Positions 6,864 to 10,515 of a stretch of DNA of 10,515 nucleotides are shown here, piece by piece (position 1 is the first letter of the stretch; each line of letters starts with the position of its first letter). The notes beneath the pieces are model-generated. The model was not told where the DNA came from. It did not search any database and saw only the letters and a program-made list of their open reading frames with translations. Origin of the DNA: Flavipsychrobacter sp. (GTDB lineage: Bacteria > Bacteroidota > Bacteroidia > Chitinophagales > Chitinophagaceae); assembly GCA_021156265.1 (NCBI GenBank), contig JAJNBR010000084.1, forward strand, positions 1 to 10,515, read 5' to 3'. The position numbers and the translations under genes were made by a program.

Positions 6864-9311
6864 ATGAAAAGCTTCCTGCTAACCGCAATTGCCTTTATCG
6901 CCCTTCACCTTTCTGCCCTGGCAAAACCCGGCGACATCACCGGCCAGGTAACCGACAGCGAAGGCAATCCATTGGCCGCAGCCAACATAGTGATTCTCAA
7001 AGCACAAGACAATACACTGGCTAAAGCCGATCTGACAAATGACAATGGACTGTACACCATTGAAGCACTCGAAGATGGCAGCTATATCGTTAAGGTCACG
7101 CTGCACGGCTATGAAACATATACCTCTGAAAAAATCACGGTATCGGGCAACAATCTGAGTATTCCCACCATTATTTTAAACGCCAAATCGGGTACACTGA
7201 AAGAAGTAGCAGTAAGGGCACAAAAGCCCCTGATCGAGATACATCCAGACAAAATCGTGGTGAATGTGGAGAGCAGCATTGTCAATGCCGGCTCATCAGC
7301 GCTGGAAGTACTGGCGCGTTCACCGGGTGTGCGTGTAGACCAGAATGACAACATCAGCCTGAAGGGAAAGCCTGGCGTTACAATAATGATAGATGGCAAG
7401 ATAACTCCCGTCAGCGGACCGGACCTTGCCAACATGCTCAAAAGCATGCCCAGCAATTCCATCGACAGGATAGAACTCATCAGCAACCCCGGAGCACGCT
7501 ACGATGCAGCGGGCACCGCAGGCATCATCAATATCCGCACAAAAAGAGATCAGCGAATTGGCTGGAGCGGCTCGGTAAATGCATCCTATGCACAAGGCGT
7601 GTATCCCAAAGCTAATACCGGTATCAACCTAAACTACCGCAACAAGAAAGTAAGCCTGTATACGAACTATAGTTTTGCTTACCGGTACTGGTATAACCAC
7701 CTGATGCTGAACAGGCGTTTTTATGACACAGCAGAAGCGGAACTGAGCAAAAAGCTGTTCACTTATCTCCAGGATAATTATGCTGTGTTCGATTTCAAGA
7801 ACCACATAGGTTCGGTCGGTATGGATTATAGCGTAGGCAAGAACACGACAGTAGGATTCTCGGCCAGCGGTATCACCAATCACTTCAACCCGAAAGCCGA
7901 CAACCGTTCAAGAGCGCTTGATCAGGATGATGCGCTCATGTATTATTTTAATACAACAGGCCGGCATACCAATATGTTCTTCAATTATTCCGGCAACCTC
8001 AACCTGCGCCACAGTTTTGACACCACGGGAAGAGAACTGAGCGTTGATGCCGACTATGCTGCGTTCGGCAACCAGAGCAACCAAAACTTCGTAACCGAAT
8101 ACCTGGCGCCCGATGGCAGCACCTATATGCCCTCTTACCTGATGAAAAGCGATCTGTCGGGCGTTACGCAAATACGCTCGCTGAAATCTGATTATACTCA
8201 CCCATTAAAAAACAACTCCAGTTTCGATCTCGGTGTGAAGGCCAGCTATGTAACTGCTGACAACGAACCTTTGTTCTACGAGCAAATAAATGGCTTGTAC
8301 GTCCTGGATCTCAAACAGAGCAACCATTTCCTTTATAACGAGAACATCAATGCGGCGTATGCCAACTTTAAAAAAGACTGGACAAAATGGAGCACCCAAC
8401 TTGGCCTGCGTGTAGAAAATACCAATGCTGAGTGGGAACAAAAAGCAACTAACCAGAAGTTCAACACCAGTTACACACAATTGTTCCCGAGTTTGGCTAT
8501 CCAGCGACATGTTACTGAAAAACATGACCTTGGAATTACAGTCAGCCGACGGATCCAAAGACCCGCCTACCAGCAGTTAAATCCTTTCAAGCGTTTTATT
8601 GATAAAACAACTTACCACGGTGGCTACCCCTACCTGCAACCGGCGTTATCCTACAACTTTGAACTGTCGCATACATTCAACCAGAAGTTCGTCACCAGCC
8701 TCACCCACAGCATCACCAACAACGTGATCACCGAAGTGATACAGCCCAGCGATGATGAAGACTCTGTGACCGTGCAAACTAATAAGAACCTCGACCGCAT
8801 GACCTTCTACGGCGTGTCGGGTTCTTATTCTCCCGAGATCACAAAATGGTGGACCAATGTCACCAACCTGAACGTATACTACGCCCGCTATGAAGGCAAT
8901 ATTGCCAATACGCAACTCAACAACGGACGTCCAACTTTTGATATCTATACCAACAATACATTTATACTCCCATGGAATATGTCTGCAGAGTTGGGACTGT
9001 TTTACCAGGCGCAACAATTGTACGCGTATATGGATGTGAATCCGAACTGGATGCTGAACGCGGGACTGCAAAAAAACTTCTACGATAAAATGTTCACAGC
9101 CCGGCTGAATGTGCAGGATATCTTCTGGAAAGGATACCCCAGCGCCACGTCAACCTACAGCGGCTACCAGGAAGATTTCATTGCCGAGCGCGACACACGC
9201 CAGGTAACAGTTGCTCTAACATACCGCTTCGGCAAAAAAGCCGTGGCTCCTGTAAGACGCAGAGCCGGCGGCGCTGAGGATGAAAAGCGCAGGGCAAATG
9301 CAGGCGCATAA
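6864..9311 (+). CDS. Outer-membrane beta-barrel receptor with carboxypeptidase-D-like domain and TonB plug
   Basis: This complete 815-residue outer-membrane protein belongs to the Bacteroidota 'outer membrane beta-barrel family' (OMP_b-brl_3 type, TonB-receptor-like). A signal peptide (about 1-20, FLLTAIAFIALHLSALA) is followed by a carboxypeptidase regulatory-like domain (about 24-108; GDITGQVTDSEGNPLAAANI, LEDGSYIVKV). A plug-like domain covers about 115-226 (VNAGSSALEVLARSPGV, SNPGARYDAAGTAGIINIRT), and a long beta-barrel runs from about 232 to 788. A basic/acidic tail follows the last strand (TYRFGKK, then RRRAGGAEDEKRR). It is about one paralogue apart from the truncated gene at the left edge. 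It is divergent from the sensor kinase across a 193-bp region with repeats and a -7 element, and ends at a strong terminator. Transport of a substrate or a role in outer-membrane assembly is inferred; no SusD partner follows, so polysaccharide uptake is not supported. Confidence 0.93.
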   Translation: MKSFLLTAIAFIALHLSALAKPGDITGQVTDSEGNPLAAANIVILKAQDNTLAKADLTNDNGLYTIEALEDGSYIVKVTLHGYETYTSEKITVSGNNLSIPTIILNAKSGTLKEVAVRAQKPLIEIHPDKIVVNVESSIVNAGSSALEVLARSPGVRVDQNDNISLKGKPGVTIMIDGKITPVSGPDLANMLKSMPSNSIDRIELISNPGARYDAAGTAGIINIRTKRDQRIGWSGSVNASYAQGVYPKANTGINLNYRNKKVSLYTNYSFAYRYWYNHLMLNRRFYDTAEAELSKKLFTYLQDNYAVFDFKNHIGSVGMDYSVGKNTTVGFSASGITNHFNPKADNRSRALDQDDALMYYFNTTGRHTNMFFNYSGNLNLRHSFDTTGRELSVDADYAAFGNQSNQNFVTEYLAPDGSTYMPSYLMKSDLSGVTQIRSLKSDYTHPLKNNSSFDLGVKASYVTADNEPLFYEQINGLYVLDLKQSNHFLYNENINAAYANFKKDWTKWSTQLGLRVENTNAEWEQKATNQKFNTSYTQLFPSLAIQRHVTEKHDLGITVSRRIQRPAYQQLNPFKRFIDKTTYHGGYPYLQPALSYNFELSHTFNQKFVTSLTHSITNNVITEVIQPSDDEDSVTVQTNKNLDRMTFYGVSGSYSPEITKWWTNVTNLNVYYARYEGNIANTQLNNGRPTFDIYTNNTFILPWNMSAELGLFYQAQQLYAYMDVNPNWMLNAGLQKNFYDKMFTARLNVQDIFWKGYPSATSTYSGYQEDFIAERDTRQVTVALTYRFGKKAVAPVRRRAGGAEDEKRRANAGA

Positions 9312-9371
9312 TAAAACCGGCAATACCGTGTTATTAATATAAGAAACTGTATTCCTACAGACAGACAAAAC

Positions 9372-9419
9372 CCCTCCGGTGTTATATCCTGCAACCAAAT
9401 GACCGGAGGGCTTTTTTTT
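9372..9419 (+). terminator. Rho-independent terminator of the outer-membrane receptor gene
   Basis: Stem CCCTCCGGT (9372-9380) / ACCGGAGGG (9402-9410) with a 21-nt loop is followed by a run of eight T (9412-9419). It lies 60 bp past the receptor stop codon and reads rightward. Confidence 0.88.
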
Positions 9420-9443
9420 ATTGCTCCCACTATTGTATCCCTT

Positions 9444-9478
9444 ATAAAAAGAAAGCCTCCGTCTCCGGAGGCTTTCTT
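9444..9478 (-). terminator. Rho-independent terminator of the hscA-like gene
   Basis: A 12-bp perfect stem AAGAAAGCCTCC (9449-9460) / GGAGGCTTTCTT (9467-9478) with a 6-nt loop has A residues on its left (9446-9450), giving a U-tract on the minus strand. It begins 14 bp after the stop of the leftward chaperone gene. Together with the rightward terminator at 9372-9419 it insulates the two convergent genes. Confidence 0.87.
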
Positions 9479-9492
9479 CAATTACAAAACGC

Positions 9493-10515
9493 TTAAACGA
9501 TCTTCTTCCCCTTCATCGCATCTTTCAGTGCGGCGTCCATTACACGCTCAGCAAATGGCCTTGATATATCATTCAGCAGCTCAGTTTCCTTTTGTACCAG
9601 GTCTTTATCCTTAGCAGCGATAGCAGCACGCAGGCGTTTCATCTGCAACTCGGTCAGTTCTATTTCCTCGCCGGTCAACACCTCGCGGTGTTTCGTTACA
9701 AACTTCGTTGTGGTTTCCAGCATCTGCTCCGCTTCCGTGCTTGCTTCAACCAGGGCGCGTGTCTGCATATCGGTCTTGGCATGTGTCAGCGAATCCATCA
9801 GCATGCGCTCTACTTCTTCGTCGGTGAGGCCGTACTGTGGTTTCACATCTATGGTTTGCGCTACGCCGCTGCGCAGTTCGGTAGCGCTCACTTTCAGAAT
9901 ACCATCAGCATCTATCAAAAATGTCACTTCTACCTTCGGTAAACCCGCAGGCATAGCCGGTATACCGGTCAGGTTGAACTCTGCCAGCTTACGATTGTCC
10001 TGCACCAGGTCGCGCTCGCCCTGGTAAACAGAGATGCGCATACCGCTTTGTCCATCTTTATGTGTGGTGTATTGACGTCCTGCCTTGTTAGGTATCTTGC
10101 TGTTGCGCGGTATCAGTACATCCATTAGTCCTCCCATGGTTTCTATACCCAGGCTCAGCGGGGTTACATCCAGCAGCAGCATATCAGTATTCTTACCGGC
10201 AAGTATATCAGCCTGTACCGCCGCCCCCAGCGCCACCACTTCATCCGGGTTCAACTGGTCGAATACATCTTTACCGAAGAAATCCCGCACGCTGTCCTTT
10301 ACCAACGGCACACGGGTAGAGCCACCCACCATTACTACAGCGTCTATATCTTTTGTTTCCAGCTTAGCGTCGCGCATAGCGTTTTTACAAGCTGTAAGTG
10401 TACAATCAACTAATGGCTGTATCAGCTCGTTGAATTTCGCTTTTGTGATGTTCAGCTCCCTGCCTTCTACCTCACCCGCAAAACTGTCGTTATTGCTCAA
10501 ATGCTTCTTGGCTTC
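9493..10515 (-). CDS. hscA: Hsp70-family Fe-S cluster assembly chaperone HscA, 5'-truncated by window edge
   Basis: The C-terminal 340 residues of an Hsp70 chaperone are visible. The frame stays open to the window edge; the apparent start at 10500 is an internal TTG. The end of the nucleotide-binding domain shows AVVMVGGSTRVPLV (about 60-73) and the NPDEVVALGAAVQ segment. The interdomain linker LLLDVTPLSLGIE (about 113-125) is followed by the substrate-binding beta-domain and helical lid. It resembles HscA rather than DnaK: TTHKDGQSGMRISVYQGERD, LVQDNRKLAEFNLTGIPAMP, KPQYGLTDEEVERM and the ending FAERVMDAALKDAMKGKKIV parallel HscA sequence as I remember it, and the acidic C-terminal tail typical of DnaK is absent. 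In known systems HscA with co-chaperone HscB acts on the scaffold IscU to release Fe-S clusters. About 270 N-terminal residues, and any hscB/isc genes upstream, lie outside. It is the last gene of its transcript, ending at its own terminator. Confidence 0.85.
   Translation of the reverse strand, partial: EAKKHLSNNDSFAGEVEGRELNITKAKFNELIQPLVDCTLTACKNAMRDAKLETKDIDAVVMVGGSTRVPLVKDSVRDFFGKDVFDQLNPDEVVALGAAVQADILAGKNTDMLLLDVTPLSLGIETMGGLMDVLIPRNSKIPNKAGRQYTTHKDGQSGMRISVYQGERDLVQDNRKLAEFNLTGIPAMPAGLPKVEVTFLIDADGILKVSATELRSGVAQTIDVKPQYGLTDEEVERMLMDSLTHAKTDMQTRALVEASTEAEQMLETTTKFVTKHREVLTGEEIELTELQMKRLRAAIAAKDKDLVQKETELLNDISRPFAERVMDAALKDAMKGKKIV

Noticed and set aside
9347..9360. Small inverted repeat CTGTA/TACAG after the receptor gene
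   Set aside because: Only a 5-bp stem with no U-tract; the strong terminator follows just downstream.

Overview
The window looks like chromosome from a member of the Bacteroidota, probably Chitinophagia or a close relative. This is inferred from three things. The protein families are typical of the phylum: TonB-type outer-membrane beta-barrel receptors with a carboxypeptidase-D-like N-domain, and a histidine kinase with a Reg_prop/Y_Y_Y periplasmic sensor. Starts have weak or no Shine-Dalgarno sequence. Sequences matching the Bacteroidota -7 promoter element TAnnTTTG precede some genes. No mobile element, tRNA, rRNA or CRISPR array is visible, and base composition looks even throughout.

Layout, left to right. 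(1) Positions 1-809 (+) hold the C-terminal third of an outer-membrane beta-barrel receptor cut by the window edge. (2) A bidirectional-looking hairpin follows at 827-848, and behind it on the minus strand lies a possible 67-residue orphan gene (877-1080). (3) A cytosolic DsbA/FrnE-like thiol oxidoreductase with a CGWC site (1248-1874, -) is divergent from an exported alpha/beta hydrolase (1993-2982, +). (4) The hydrolase converges, with only 2 bp between stop codons, on a two-component pair read leftward: a 992-residue histidine kinase with a 14-repeat periplasmic propeller region (3692-6670, -) and its LuxR/NarL-type response regulator (2985-3617, -). (5) A 193-bp divergent region holds a cluster of TCACCC/GGGTGA repeats and a perfect -7 element. 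It separates the kinase from a complete 815-residue outer-membrane beta-barrel receptor (6864-9311, +), a paralogue of the gene at the left edge. (6) Two back-to-back terminators (9372-9419 and 9444-9478) separate this receptor from the C-terminal 340 residues of an HscA-type Hsp70 (9493-10515, -), which runs off the right edge.

How the genes may work together: the strongest functional hypothesis is that the kinase and regulator control the divergent outer-membrane receptor through the repeat cluster between them. The arrangement recalls Bacteroidota loci where a propeller sensor regulates a neighbouring outer-membrane uptake system, but no SusD-like partner or degradative enzyme cluster is present, so the ligand is unknown. 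The hydrolase, oxidoreductase and HscA look like independent neighbours. I do not see a clearly new biological system here. The repeat-bearing divergent promoter and the small orphan gene most deserve a second look.
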